Position numbers and translations under genes: made by a program
Assembly (NCBI GenBank): GCA_947452295.1
Contig: CANGCK010000018.1
Coordinates: forward strand, 1-58,450
Length of the DNA: 58,450 bases
Direction of reading: 5' to 3'
Source of the DNA: Sphingobacteriia bacterium
GTDB lineage: Bacteria; Bacteroidota; Bacteroidia; Chitinophagales; Chitinophagaceae
Part shown: positions 25,252 to 35,230 of the stretch, in pieces
Position numbering within the stretch: the first letter of the stretch is position 1
Layout: each line of letters begins with the position of its first letter
The notes under the pieces: model-generated
What the model was told of the DNA's origin: nothing
The model's input: the letters and a program-made list of their open reading frames with translations, nothing else
Database searches by the model: none

Positions 25252-26763
25252 TTAATATTCTGGATTTTGTACCAATCCTGAAATTTCTATTTCCTGCTGA
25301 GGTATAGGAAACAACTCGTGTTTTCCTACTTTAAATCCAGTAATTTTTGAAGCAGCTTGACCTGTTCTTACCAAATCAAAAAAGCGATCACCTTCCATTG
25401 CAAGCTCTAGTCTTCTTTCATCCCATATTGCTTGGCGTAAAGTAGTACCAGTAGCAGTAATTTTGTGCAATTGATCTCCAAATGCACGCTCACGTACTTT
25501 ATTTACATAATCTTGCGCTTTGGTATCATTAGCTGTTGCAGCTCTGTTATAAGCTTCGGCTGCCATTAACAATACATCGGCATAGCGAATGATTCTAAAA
25601 TTATTGAGGTAATTCAATTCTACCTGACCAGATGTTTCTCCTTTGCGAGGCAAATATTTCTGATTATACAATCCAGTATTTTTATAAGGAGCTACTTGAT
25701 AAGTGATATTTAAACCAGGGTTTGCAGTTTTATAAGCTTCAATATCTAAAATAGTAGCTGCTTTTCTTTGGTCACCAGCTGCAAATGCACTAGCTAAATT
25801 TTGAGTAGGCAAGTTAGTACTCCAGCCAGCAGCATAAGGCATTGCATCAGATCCATTTAATCCTCTAATACCACATTGCTGAATAGCATAGTTACCCTGA
25901 CCTCTGGTTGCACCTCCCCAATTGTAATAAGGAGAATTGTTGGAGTATTGAATTTCAAAAATAGATTCAGCACCATTTTCTCCTGAAGCTAAAAACATAG
26001 AAGCATAATTTGTAACTAAACTAAATGCATTGGAGTTTATTACATTGTCTAACATAGCAGCTGCTAAATCAAATTTGTTTTGATATAAATACACCTTACC
26101 TAATAAGGCTTGTGCAGCGTATTTGGTAATTCTTCCTTTTTGCACTTGTGTAGCCGGTAACACTTTAATAGCTTCAGTTAAATCTTTTTCTACTTGTTCA
26201 TATACTTGAGCTTTAGTAGCATTTTTTAATGTTTTTGAATCCGACAAACTCAATCTCTTATCGGTAAACAAGGGTACATTTCCAAAAAACTTTTCTAGCG
26301 TAAAATAGTAGTATGCTCTTAAGAAATATACTTCACCATACATGGCATCTTTTCCTGCAAATTCAATCTTATCGCCAGCTAAATTGGTATTTTTATACTG
26401 AAGCATATAGTTGGCTCTATTAACACCTTCATACGCCGATTTCCACAATTCTTCTAATGTAGAATTAACAGAAGTATGGGTATAGTCGTCTATTTGTTGT
26501 AGCGACAAAACATCAGACGCATTTTCACCACCCGACACTGCATTATCTGAGGCGATTTCACCTACAGGCACCGCTTGATTTAACCATTGTAATGGCGTGT
26601 AAACACTTACCAACATGGTTCTGTAATCGGTTTCAGATTTCAAGTAATCTTGTTCTGTGATCACATAATCTTCATGCGGATTATAATCCACCCATTTTTT
26701 ACAAGACACAGCCATAATCGATAAGAATGCTAGGCTGAGTATTTTTTTATTTAAGATCTTCAT
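25252..26763 (-). CDS. SusD/RagB-family outer-membrane glycan-binding lipoprotein
   Basis: A 503-residue lipoprotein (MAVSC, Cys21) that forms the lid of the SusC channel and binds the oligosaccharide. It has the family N-terminus (YVITEQDYLKSETDYRTML), TPR-like helices (EVYFLRAYYYFTLEKFFGNVPL, AQALLGKVYLYQNKFDLA) and the C-terminal ELAMEGDRFFDLVRTG and GKHELFPIPQQEI motifs. Length is typical. It starts 22 bases after susC and is followed by glycan-binding lipoproteins and GH16 enzymes, so its ligand is most likely beta-1,3-glucan. Confidence 0.96.
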   Translation of the reverse strand: MKILNKKILSLAFLSIMAVSCKKWVDYNPHEDYVITEQDYLKSETDYRTMLVSVYTPLQWLNQAVPVGEIASDNAVSGGENASDVLSLQQIDDYTHTSVNSTLEELWKSAYEGVNRANYMLQYKNTNLAGDKIEFAGKDAMYGEVYFLRAYYYFTLEKFFGNVPLFTDKRLSLSDSKTLKNATKAQVYEQVEKDLTEAIKVLPATQVQKGRITKYAAQALLGKVYLYQNKFDLAAAMLDNVINSNAFSLVTNYASMFLASGENGAESIFEIQYSNNSPYYNWGGATRGQGNYAIQQCGIRGLNGSDAMPYAAGWSTNLPTQNLASAFAAGDQRKAATILDIEAYKTANPGLNITYQVAPYKNTGLYNQKYLPRKGETSGQVELNYLNNFRIIRYADVLLMAAEAYNRAATANDTKAQDYVNKVRERAFGDQLHKITATGTTLRQAIWDERRLELAMEGDRFFDLVRTGQAASKITGFKVGKHELFPIPQQEIEISGLVQNPEY

Positions 26764-26785
26764 GATAATAATTTTTTAGTAAGAT

Positions 26786-29700
26786 TTAAAGTTTAATATC
26801 TAAGCCAAAAGCATACGTTCTTGCTTGCGGATATGCGCCACGATCGATACCAGTATCTAAAATTCCGCCTGCAATTTCAGGATCGAAACCAGAATACTTG
26901 GTAAACGTGTATGCATTTCTTACTTGAATATATACATGCAATCTGTTCATTAACTTATTGGTTATAGAAGCAGGAAATGTATAACCTAATTGAATATTTT
27001 TTATCTTAACAAATGATCCATCTTCTACATATCTATCAGAAACGCGAATATTGCTATTTGCATCTGTGAAAGAGTATCTAGGGTTTCTGGCATCATTGGT
27101 AGATCCTTCACCTGTCCATCTGGCCAATACACTTCTATATTTGTTAGAGTAGTTGGCATTTCTTTCGTATGCTCTATAAAGATCGTTCCCAATAGATGCA
27201 TAAGTAAATACGCTTAAATCTATATTTTTGTAGGATAAATTAAGGTTCCAACCTAATGTGAATTGAGGGAATGGATCACCAATTTTTGTTTTATCAGCAG
27301 CAGTAATTGCGCCATCACCATTTACATCAACATAACGTATGTCACCAGGTACTGCGCCAGTTTGTGTAGGAGCAGCAGCTATTTCAGCAACTGTTTGAAA
27401 TAATCCATTTGTTTTATAACCATAAAAATAACCGGGTGTAAATCCTTTTTCAAAAACAGTAACTGTTTGAGATTGACCGTTGAAATAGCCACCGCCCAAT
27501 ATTTTAGCGGTTCCATCATCGTTGGTTGCTGTTACTTCATTTTTAGCTGTAGTAAATGTAAGTGAAGTGTTTAATTTAAGTGATTTACCAATGGTTTCAT
27601 TATAGCCAAGTGTAAGGTCTATCCCATTGCTCTTGGTTGAACCAATATTTGCTGTTGGTATTGGAACTGTTCCTAAATACAAAGAGGCAGAAGGTGTAAA
27701 CAATAAACCACTTACTTTCTTTTGGAAATAATCGGCTGATAAAGTTAATTTTTTATGTAAAAAAGTAATGTCAAATCCAGCATTCAATTGCAATTGCTTC
27801 TCCCATTTTAATGCGTTATTGGCAGCAGAACCTACTGTTGAACCTGCATAAAACACATCAGAAAAATTATACCCATTACTATTGGCAGTTGGGCCATAAC
27901 TTGGGCCACCATTGATGATGCTTACATATTGCGGACTCACATTTTCATTACCAATTGATCCATAACTTCCTCTGAATTTTAAATAATCAATCCATTTAGA
28001 ATGGAAGAATTTTTCATTAGAAGCTACCCAACCCAATGATCCCGAATAAAAGTTTGCATATTTATTGTCGATACCAAAAGCGTACGAACCATCTCTTCTG
28101 GCAGTAAATGAAGCCAGATAGGTATCATTAAAATCATAGTTAATTCTAGTAAAGTAAGAAAGATTTCTTCTGAAGTATTGATAATAATAACCGGTTAATG
28201 CATTGGTGTTGGTAGCAACATTGTTACCTACAGCAGCAGTAAAGTCGGCAAATTCCCATGAATTAAATGGCACATCTTGTCTGGTAGCACCTGCGGCATT
28301 TCCCGATACTTTTGCAATAGAAAAACCAAGTACTGTTTCAAAATGATGGTTTTCTTTTACTTTGAAGTTGTAATTGGCAAATGTTTCGAATGTATAATTG
28401 AAATTGCTTGTTTTTTCATGTGCTACACTATTGTGTTTTCCTGTTACAGCAGAACCATCTGCATTCATACTATTGTCAACATTCAATGGGCCATAAAATA
28501 CCAATGGTGTAAAGTTTTTAGCATTGCCATCGTATTTAGTATACCCAAAACGACTAGTTAATTTTAAATTTTTGAATACATCATATTGCATTTCAAATTT
28601 ACCGTATAGTTTATTGCCTATGTTTTTATTATAGGTGTTATCTAGTTTGGTAAGTGGGTTAAATATTTCCGACAACAATAAATTACTAAAACCATATTGA
28701 CCAACTGTATTGGCAACTGTATTGTTTACCGAAACGGTTGGATCGAAGTTTAAAGCGCTGCCAATAATACTATTGAATGAATTTTCTTGTACTCCTTTTG
28801 AATCGAGTATTACTGCAGTTGTATTTAAAAATAATTTCAACTTAGCACTTATATCGAAGCTTAAGTTTGCAGTAATATTTCCTCTAATAAATGTAGATTT
28901 AGCATCACCCCCTACAATACCGCCTTGGTTTAGGTAGCTTCCCGAAAGGAAATACGTCATTTTATCACTACCGCCCTTAGCCGTAATATTATGTGTTTGA
29001 AAAGTTGCTTTTTTAAATACCTGGTCTTGCCAATTGGTACCTACACCAAATTTAGTAAGATCAGTAAATACAACATTACCACCAGCAACAGTACTACCCT
29101 CGTTGATGATAGCTGCATATTCCGATGCATTTAGTACTCCAATGATATTCATTACTTCCTGCATTCCATAATTACTGTTTACCGAAATATCGGTTTTTTG
29201 GTTTTTACGGCCTGTTTTAGTAGTAACAACAATTACGCCATTACCACCTTTTACCCCATAAATAGCAGTAGTAGCAGCATCTTTCAATACATTGATCGAT
29301 TCGATGTCACTTGCATTTATTGAATTAAAGTCGGTAAGTGTTTGTGGAATACCGTCGATGATAACTACCGGATCTGTACCTGAAAAAGAAGGAATACCTC
29401 TTATTAAAACTGTTGGTTTAGCACCTGGAGAACCACTTTGAATAACGTTAACCCCTGCAGCCCTTCCTTGCAATACTTCTTCAGTTCTAACAGGTTTTAG
29501 TTTTTCTATATCCGCACTTTTAATGGTTGAAATTGCGCCGGATACCTTTGTTACTTTTTGCGTTCCATAGCCCACTACAATAACATCTGTTAATGAATTG
29601 GCAGCATCTAATTCTAGGTTAATTTCTAGTGTTGCTGCACTTCCAACAGTAAGTTTTTGTGCAATCATCCCTACATAAGAAACCGTTAATTTGGCACCTT

Positions 29701-29902
29701 TTGTTAATGTTAGGGTAAATTGCCCCTCGGCATCTGTTGTTTTAATGGTAGAACTTCCATCTACCGAAACCGTGGCGCCCGCCAATGGTTCCCCAGTAAT
29801 TTTATTCTTCACCCGGCCAGAGACAGTAAGATTTTGTCCTAATGCCTGCTGAAGAAAGCTACCTGTAATTAATACAAGACATAGCAAGAATTTTAGCTTC
29901 AT
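26786..29902 (-). CDS. SusC/RagA-family TonB-dependent transporter
   Basis: A 1038-residue outer-membrane transporter. A signal peptide (residues 1-22, QALGQ) precedes a carboxypeptidase-regulatory-like domain (about 24-105, VSGRVKNKITGEPLAGATV) and the plug (about 112-230). The plug contains the SusC signature EEVLQGRAAGVNV, VLIRGIPSF and the STAIYG-like ATTAIYGVKGGNGVI. The C-terminal barrel ends in a family-typical aromatic strand (TYAFGLDIKL). It should import glucan oligosaccharides using TonB energy. It is the first gene of the operon; the divergent regulator and its repeat array lie upstream. Confidence 0.97.
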   Translation of the reverse strand: MKLKFLLCLVLITGSFLQQALGQNLTVSGRVKNKITGEPLAGATVSVDGSSTIKTTDAEGQFTLTLTKGAKLTVSYVGMIAQKLTVGSAATLEINLELDAANSLTDVIVVGYGTQKVTKVSGAISTIKSADIEKLKPVRTEEVLQGRAAGVNVIQSGSPGAKPTVLIRGIPSFSGTDPVVIIDGIPQTLTDFNSINASDIESINVLKDAATTAIYGVKGGNGVIVVTTKTGRKNQKTDISVNSNYGMQEVMNIIGVLNASEYAAIINEGSTVAGGNVVFTDLTKFGVGTNWQDQVFKKATFQTHNITAKGGSDKMTYFLSGSYLNQGGIVGGDAKSTFIRGNITANLSFDISAKLKLFLNTTAVILDSKGVQENSFNSIIGSALNFDPTVSVNNTVANTVGQYGFSNLLLSEIFNPLTKLDNTYNKNIGNKLYGKFEMQYDVFKNLKLTSRFGYTKYDGNAKNFTPLVFYGPLNVDNSMNADGSAVTGKHNSVAHEKTSNFNYTFETFANYNFKVKENHHFETVLGFSIAKVSGNAAGATRQDVPFNSWEFADFTAAVGNNVATNTNALTGYYYQYFRRNLSYFTRINYDFNDTYLASFTARRDGSYAFGIDNKYANFYSGSLGWVASNEKFFHSKWIDYLKFRGSYGSIGNENVSPQYVSIINGGPSYGPTANSNGYNFSDVFYAGSTVGSAANNALKWEKQLQLNAGFDITFLHKKLTLSADYFQKKVSGLLFTPSASLYLGTVPIPTANIGSTKSNGIDLTLGYNETIGKSLKLNTSLTFTTAKNEVTATNDDGTAKILGGGYFNGQSQTVTVFEKGFTPGYFYGYKTNGLFQTVAEIAAAPTQTGAVPGDIRYVDVNGDGAITAADKTKIGDPFPQFTLGWNLNLSYKNIDLSVFTYASIGNDLYRAYERNANYSNKYRSVLARWTGEGSTNDARNPRYSFTDANSNIRVSDRYVEDGSFVKIKNIQLGYTFPASITNKLMNRLHVYIQVRNAYTFTKYSGFDPEIAGGILDTGIDRGAYPQARTYAFGLDIKL

Positions 29903-29985
29903 AATGCAATCGTTTTAATGAATAATGACTCTCGTTAGAGGTTGTAAAAGTATTCTTACCCCCTACAGTTTTAAAATAAATTGCC

Positions 29986-30056
29986 ACATCATTACTACAT
30001 CAAAAAATATAAAGCATTGATTTTTAATCAAATAGATTACATCATTACTACATCAA
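29986..30056 (+). promoter_or_regulatory. Phased 18-bp direct repeats between susC and its regulator
   Basis: ACATCATTACTACATCAA occurs exactly twice (29986-30003 and 30039-30056), offset by 53 bases, about five helical turns. Each copy contains two ACATCA hexamers 11 bases apart, one turn. Between the copies lies a hyphenated palindrome TTGATT-TTT-AATCAA (30017-30031). This is a likely operator for the membrane regulator encoded at 30096. Confidence 0.65.
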
Positions 30057-30095
30057 TAATATTTTTAGTATATTCACAATACTAAATGCTGCCAT

Positions 30096-32981
30096 TTGAA
30101 AAAAATTATTTTCATGCTGATGTTCATGCCATTAATGGTAATTGGGCAAAACACATTGGGCTTTCCAGAGGTAATTAATTACTCTAAATTTTCCTATAAT
30201 GCTGGCTTACAGAATTGGGATTTTAAACAAGATGTTAATGGGGTGATTTATGTTGCCAATAATGAAGGACTCTTAACCTTCGATGGTATAAACTGGGTAT
30301 TACATCCTTTGCCTAATAAAACCATTGTACGTTCGGTAGAAATTGGCAAAGACGGAAAGATTTATGTGGGTGGGCAGGATGAATTAGGCTATTTTGAACC
30401 AAACCAGTACGGGAAACTTATATACCATTCGCTTGTTGCTAATATTCCGGTCAAATATCAATCATTTAGTGATGTGTGGGATATAGTGAACCTAAAAAAT
30501 CGGGTTTATTTTAGAACACTTAATAAAATATTTGAATTTAATGACGAAAAAGTAGCAGTTCATCATGCACCAACAGAATGGTCGTTTCTATCGGTACATA
30601 ATGAAAAAATTTATGCGCATGATTACAAAGTTGGATTAATGGTTTTCAATAATGACAATTGGATGCCTTTGCAAGTAACCAATCCTTTACCGATTAATGA
30701 TCCTGTTACAGGTTTATTAACATTAAACAATGATTCTGCCATTATTACTACCTTAAAAAATGGTATTTATTGTTTGCACAATCAGCAAATTTCAAAAATA
30801 AACACGCCCAATACTGCTGTATTTGAAAATGAACGTATATATGCTGCCGTATCAATTAATTCTGCATGGGCAGCTTTGGCAACTAGTAATGGCGGCGTTT
30901 ATATAATAGATAAAAAAGGAAATATCATTCAACGTTTTTCAAGAACAGAAGGTCTGCAAAACGATAATATCCTTAGCATTTTTTTAGATAAGTCAAAAAA
31001 TTTATGGCTCGGGGTAAACAATGGTATTGATTTTATTGCTTATAACAGTTCAATTAAACATATATCTCCATTACTACTCGACGAATCGGGCTATACTACT
31101 GTTTTACACAATAAAAGTTTATTTATTGGTACTTCAAATGGACTATACAGTGTTCCCATTCAGCCTTATCAGGATATAAGTTTTAGTAAAGGGATTTTTT
31201 CTTTGGTAGCCAATACAAAAGGTCAATCTTGGAAATTAGCAGTAATTAATAACCAACTGTTATTAGGCCATCATGAAGGCGCTTTTTTAATTAACAACAA
31301 TAAAGCCAATCTGCTAAATTCATTGCCTGGATTTTGGAATTTTATTCCAACTTCATCCACCTTTCCATCACCGGGTATCATATCGGGTAATTATAAAGGA
31401 TTGTTTGAATTTAAATACTCCAATCAACAGTTGATTCCAATTGGCTCAATTGCTGGTTTTGATGAATCTTCTAGGTTTTTAGTTATAGATGTAAACAGCA
31501 ATATTTGGGTATCACATCCCTATCATGGAATTTTTAAATTAGTAAAATCTTCTGACAACAAATACCAAGTATATAATTATGGGTTAAATAAAGGATTGCC
31601 TTCTATTCTAAATAACCATGTTTTTCATATTAAAAATGAAATTGTAGTTGGTACCGAAAAAGGTGTGTATGTTTATAATGCAACAAAAAATATATTTGAA
31701 TTATCTACATTCTACAACAACCTTTTAGGAAAAGAGAGTATTCGCTATTTGTACGAAGATAAAGAAGGGAATATCTGGTTCATACATGAAAAAACTTTGG
31801 GGGTAATTGATTATACTACAGGCAAACCTATGGTCATATACTTACCTGAGTTAACCAATAAAATGTTGAGTGGATTTGAATGCGTTTATGCGATAGATGA
31901 ATATAATATTTTACTTGGTGGAGAGAAAGGTTTTTATCATATCAATTACAATAAATACAAAAAAAATATACCCTCATTAAACGTTCAAGTTCGTTCTGTT
32001 CGGATTATAGATACACAAGACAGTTTGATATTTGGCGGATATTTTTCATTGCCAAATCAAAAAAGTAGTGAACTAGCAACTCCAACAATTAGCAATCATT
32101 GGAAAACAATTCACCTGAAATATTCTTCTACATTGTATGGGTATTTGGCAAATTTGGAATTTAGTTTCAGACTAAAGGGATTCGAAGACAATTGGTCTAT
32201 TTGGACAAAAAGAACTGAAAAAGAATACACCAATTTACCGCCAGGAAAATATGTGTTTGAAGTAAAAGTTCGAAATAATTTTGGCAACGAGTCTGCTGCA
32301 AGTAACTATACTTTTACTATTTTACCTCCGTGGTACAAATCTTGGTGGGCTTATTTTTTATACATGTTGTTGTTTATTGCAGGGGCATATAAATTGTATA
32401 AATGGCAAAAAAAGAAATTTATATTCCAGCAAATAAAATTTGAACAAGAACAACAAAAATTAATGTATATACACGAATTAGAACGGAACAACACTAAAAA
32501 TGAATTGATTGAATTAAAAAACGAAAAATTAGAAGCTGATATTAATTTTAAAAATACCGAACTCGCGTCTTCTGCGATGCACTTGGTAAAGAAAAGTGAA
32601 TTACTCAATAAAATAAAAACAGAGTTAACCCATATCACTAAAAAAATTGATAATGAATTTGCCATTACTGAATTAAAGAAAATGGTTAAAACGCTAAGTA
32701 TTGAAGAAAACCTCGATAAAGAATGGGAATACTTTACCAAACATTTCGACAAGGTACATAGCGACTTTATTGTTGTACTAAAAGAACATCATCCAGATAT
32801 CAGCAATAATGAAATGAAGCTTTGTGCCTATTTAAGAATGAATCTTTCTACCAAAGAAATTGCTCAGTTAATGAATATTTCAATTAGAGGTGTGGAAATT
32901 AGCAGATACAGGCTTCGTAAAAAACTCAATCTTTCCTCCGAAATAAATTTGTTTGACTACTTAATTAATATTGGTAACTAA
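30096..32981 (+). CDS. Membrane propeller sensor with cytoplasmic LuxR-type HTH
   Basis: A 961-residue one-component regulator. The TTG start is preferred because it gives a complete signal peptide (MKKIIFMLMFMPLMVIGQ); the next ATG, at 30114, removes its basic end. Residues about 25-640 form periplasmic propeller blades (DNILSIFLDKSKNLWLGVNNG is Reg_prop-like). A Y_Y_Y domain follows (FRLKGFEDNWS, YTNLPPGKYVFEV), then a membrane helix (WWAYFLYMLLFIAGAY), a long coiled coil and a C-terminal HTH (LSTKEIAQLMNISIRGVEISR, about 905-925). There is no kinase domain. Divergent position suggests it senses glucan fragments and activates susC. Confidence 0.88.
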   Translation: MKKIIFMLMFMPLMVIGQNTLGFPEVINYSKFSYNAGLQNWDFKQDVNGVIYVANNEGLLTFDGINWVLHPLPNKTIVRSVEIGKDGKIYVGGQDELGYFEPNQYGKLIYHSLVANIPVKYQSFSDVWDIVNLKNRVYFRTLNKIFEFNDEKVAVHHAPTEWSFLSVHNEKIYAHDYKVGLMVFNNDNWMPLQVTNPLPINDPVTGLLTLNNDSAIITTLKNGIYCLHNQQISKINTPNTAVFENERIYAAVSINSAWAALATSNGGVYIIDKKGNIIQRFSRTEGLQNDNILSIFLDKSKNLWLGVNNGIDFIAYNSSIKHISPLLLDESGYTTVLHNKSLFIGTSNGLYSVPIQPYQDISFSKGIFSLVANTKGQSWKLAVINNQLLLGHHEGAFLINNNKANLLNSLPGFWNFIPTSSTFPSPGIISGNYKGLFEFKYSNQQLIPIGSIAGFDESSRFLVIDVNSNIWVSHPYHGIFKLVKSSDNKYQVYNYGLNKGLPSILNNHVFHIKNEIVVGTEKGVYVYNATKNIFELSTFYNNLLGKESIRYLYEDKEGNIWFIHEKTLGVIDYTTGKPMVIYLPELTNKMLSGFECVYAIDEYNILLGGEKGFYHINYNKYKKNIPSLNVQVRSVRIIDTQDSLIFGGYFSLPNQKSSELATPTISNHWKTIHLKYSSTLYGYLANLEFSFRLKGFEDNWSIWTKRTEKEYTNLPPGKYVFEVKVRNNFGNESAASNYTFTILPPWYKSWWAYFLYMLLFIAGAYKLYKWQKKKFIFQQIKFEQEQQKLMYIHELERNNTKNELIELKNEKLEADINFKNTELASSAMHLVKKSELLNKIKTELTHITKKIDNEFAITELKKMVKTLSIEENLDKEWEYFTKHFDKVHSDFIVVLKEHHPDISNNEMKLCAYLRMNLSTKEIAQLMNISIRGVEISRYRLRKKLNLSSEINLFDYLINIGN

Positions 32982-33000
32982 CTAAAGTAATCATAAAAAA

Positions 33001-33035
33001 GGTCAACTGTATCATATTATAGCATACAGTTGACC
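33001..33035 (-). terminator. Terminator of the cytochrome/NrfD operon
   Basis: GGTCAACTGTAT (33001-33012) pairs perfectly with ATACAGTTGACC (33024-33035) around an 11-base loop. On the minus strand the stem is followed by TTTTTT, so it is a rho-independent terminator 23 bases after the last gene of the operon. The plus-strand side lacks a T-run. Confidence 0.85.
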
Positions 33036-33057
33036 ACAATTAAAAAACCAATAAACT

Positions 33058-33921
33058 TTATACACCTAACTTTTTAATATTTTTTATTTGCACTATCAGG
33101 TAGATAAGTATACTCCATACTGCAAGTACAATTGAATAAGCCAGCAATTCTAACCACCAAGGAGAATGGCCTCTTCTTGCAAACAATGTTCTTTTATCGA
33201 AATTAGATGCATGTTTTATTACTACACCCCAGGGAACTAGTTTTTCAGCAGTTATGTTTCCATAAATTTCATGCTCATCTAACTTTGCAATTAGGGTTAA
33301 ATATCCATTAGCATCACCCGGTAATTTTTCTCTTTTAAATTCTGCAGCTACAGCCCCTAATGAATCAGTAGAATAGGTTGGTGTTTCATTCACATTCAAA
33401 TCTCCGCCCAATCTTTTAATGGCAACTTTTAAATCAACTTCTTTTACTGGTACCCACGCCGAATCCATTAATTCAAATAAAGTTGCTACAATATTTTTAT
33501 CGGGTAAAGTATCTATCATTATTTTTGCTTTAGTAATTTCTAGTGTAGCTGTTGCTTCATCAAATTGCTTTGAAGCACTAGAAGTAACAATAAAACTTTG
33601 TTTTGCCGATTTATTCCATTCATTTTTTGCAGATGGAGGTATCAATAGCAGTGCTTCTCCTTTTTCATTTGTAACGGCTTTTCCTAACAGATTGGGTATT
33701 GTAGCATTTGTAATATAAAATGACAAAGCCACATTGGGTATTTGTTGAAACCTGCCATCTATTTTACTTTTTGCTTGAGCAACTAAGTAATGTATTTGGC
33801 TATTATTATTATAATAACCAATAGAAATGGTTAATTCGTTTTTTTCTGCTTGCGAAAATGCATTCAACCCAATAAAATTGAATAAAAGCACAGCAAAAGC
33901 TATAGAACTATTTAGTTTCAT
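33058..33921 (-). CDS. Secreted protein with C-terminal membrane anchor, NrfD-linked
   Basis: A 287-residue protein. I chose the ATG at 33921, which overlaps the end of the NrfD gene by 14 bases and gives a clean signal peptide (MKLNSSIAFAVLLFNFIG, cut after FSQ). The periplasmic part has Ig- or transthyretin-like strands (NVALSFYITNATIP, GKAVTNEKGEALLLIPP). The C-terminal SPWWLELLAY begins a single membrane helix, followed by the short cytoplasmic tail IKNIKKLGV. No haem or cluster motif is present. Overlap with NrfD implies an accessory or assembly partner of the redox complex. Function is not known. Confidence 0.7.
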   Translation of the reverse strand: MKLNSSIAFAVLLFNFIGLNAFSQAEKNELTISIGYYNNNSQIHYLVAQAKSKIDGRFQQIPNVALSFYITNATIPNLLGKAVTNEKGEALLLIPPSAKNEWNKSAKQSFIVTSSASKQFDEATATLEITKAKIMIDTLPDKNIVATLFELMDSAWVPVKEVDLKVAIKRLGGDLNVNETPTYSTDSLGAVAAEFKREKLPGDANGYLTLIAKLDEHEIYGNITAEKLVPWGVVIKHASNFDKRTLFARRGHSPWWLELLAYSIVLAVWSILIYLIVQIKNIKKLGV

Positions 33922-35215
33922 TTTGTTCAGTTTCGGTGATGGTTTCCTGTATTGGTATAATGGGAAATATTCTAGCAAATAGGGTGATGATGAGCATTGC
34001 TCCTGCTAATGATCCTAATGCAATAGACCATTCTTCCCATGTAGGAATATAATGACGGTAAGATGCTGGTACATCGTGCATAGGTAAAAATGGATGTAAT
34101 AAAGTTGGGGTGACAATTAAATACCTTTTAAACCAAGAACCTATCACTACCAATATTCCGGCAATAAATGCGGGCAATGGTCTTCGTCCTTTTTTGAACA
34201 CTAAAATAAGAATAGGAATGATCATTGCCGTAGTAATAGCAAACCAAAAAACAGGCGCAAACTCTCCAGTAAATAATCCAAGTAAATGATCTTCTTCTGA
34301 TTTCTTCATTTTAAAAGCAGGAACTAAAAACTCATTTACGTTAAAATATAGATACAATAAAGCTAATAGCACCAATATTTTTCCCATTTTATCAAAATGG
34401 CTATCAGTTATATAATTTTCTAATTGATAGGCTTTTCTAAAAATATACATAGCTACAATTACACCACCTGCACCTACCAAAAAAGCACCTGAAATAAAGT
34501 AAGCACCAAAATTGGTACTATCCCAACCTGGCCTATAGGTAGTTGCAAATAACCATGAAGTAACTGTATGTATGGAAAAAGCAACAGGTATAATAGTTAT
34601 GGAAAGAATATTAACTGCTTTTTCATTTATATGAATTTGAGCATTGGTATTCTTCCAGAATGACCCTAAGAATGTATACAATTTATGGAGCCCAGCACCT
34701 GTTTTTTCTTTAAATTTTAATAGAATTGCTAAGTCAGGCATCAGTGGAAAGTATAATAATAAAATACTTACAAAGAAGTAGGTGGTAATAACTACTACAT
34801 CCCAAATAATAGGCGATTGTAATCTTCCATGTATAAATAAATTATAAAATCTATCCGGACGTCCCATGTCTACTATAATAATTATAGAAGCAAAAGTTAT
34901 TGCAGATACCGCTATTATTTCAGCAATACGAGTAAGTGGTGTACTCCAATGCACATCACTAAGTCTCAATACGGCTGTAATTAATGAACCTACTAAGCTA
35001 ATTGCAACAAAGAACACAAAGTTGGAAATATAAATCCCCCAAGAAACATAATCGCGCATGCCTGTTACTGCTAAACCTTTGGTTAATTGTCTGATATATG
35101 CAAATAAACCCAATGCACAAAAAACCAACAATATGCCCACCCATATTTTTCCGGGTTTGCCAAATTTTTGTGGCAATAGGTCTTCAACTATTTTTTGTTT
35201 TGCTATACTTTCCAC
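33908..35215 (-). CDS. NrfD/HybB-like quinone-interacting membrane subunit
   Basis: A 435-residue integral membrane protein of the polysulfide reductase NrfD family with about ten hydrophobic helices. Family features include YVSWGIYISNFVFFVAISLVGSL near residues 57-79, VDMGRPDRFYNLF, IIWDVVVITTYF and a C-terminal KRYLIVTPTLLHP. NrfD-type subunits bind quinol and exchange electrons with an attached four-cluster ferredoxin, and may couple this to proton movement. The ferredoxin is the next gene upstream, 15 bases away. No molybdopterin catalytic subunit accompanies them, so the electron partners are probably the cytochromes of the same operon. Confidence 0.9.
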   Translation of the reverse strand: MESIAKQKIVEDLLPQKFGKPGKIWVGILLVFCALGLFAYIRQLTKGLAVTGMRDYVSWGIYISNFVFFVAISLVGSLITAVLRLSDVHWSTPLTRIAEIIAVSAITFASIIIIVDMGRPDRFYNLFIHGRLQSPIIWDVVVITTYFFVSILLLYFPLMPDLAILLKFKEKTGAGLHKLYTFLGSFWKNTNAQIHINEKAVNILSITIIPVAFSIHTVTSWLFATTYRPGWDSTNFGAYFISGAFLVGAGGVIVAMYIFRKAYQLENYITDSHFDKMGKILVLLALLYLYFNVNEFLVPAFKMKKSEEDHLLGLFTGEFAPVFWFAITTAMIIPILILVFKKGRRPLPAFIAGILVVIGSWFKRYLIVTPTLLHPFLPMHDVPASYRHYIPTWEEWSIALGSLAGAMLIITLFARIFPIIPIQETITETEQNETK

Positions 35216-35230
35216 GTTGGTTGATTTTGA

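Noticed and set aside
30017..30031. TTGAT...ATCAA between susC and the regulator as another FNR site
   Set aside because: The half-sites are separated by five bases instead of four and the flanks do not match the two respiratory elements.
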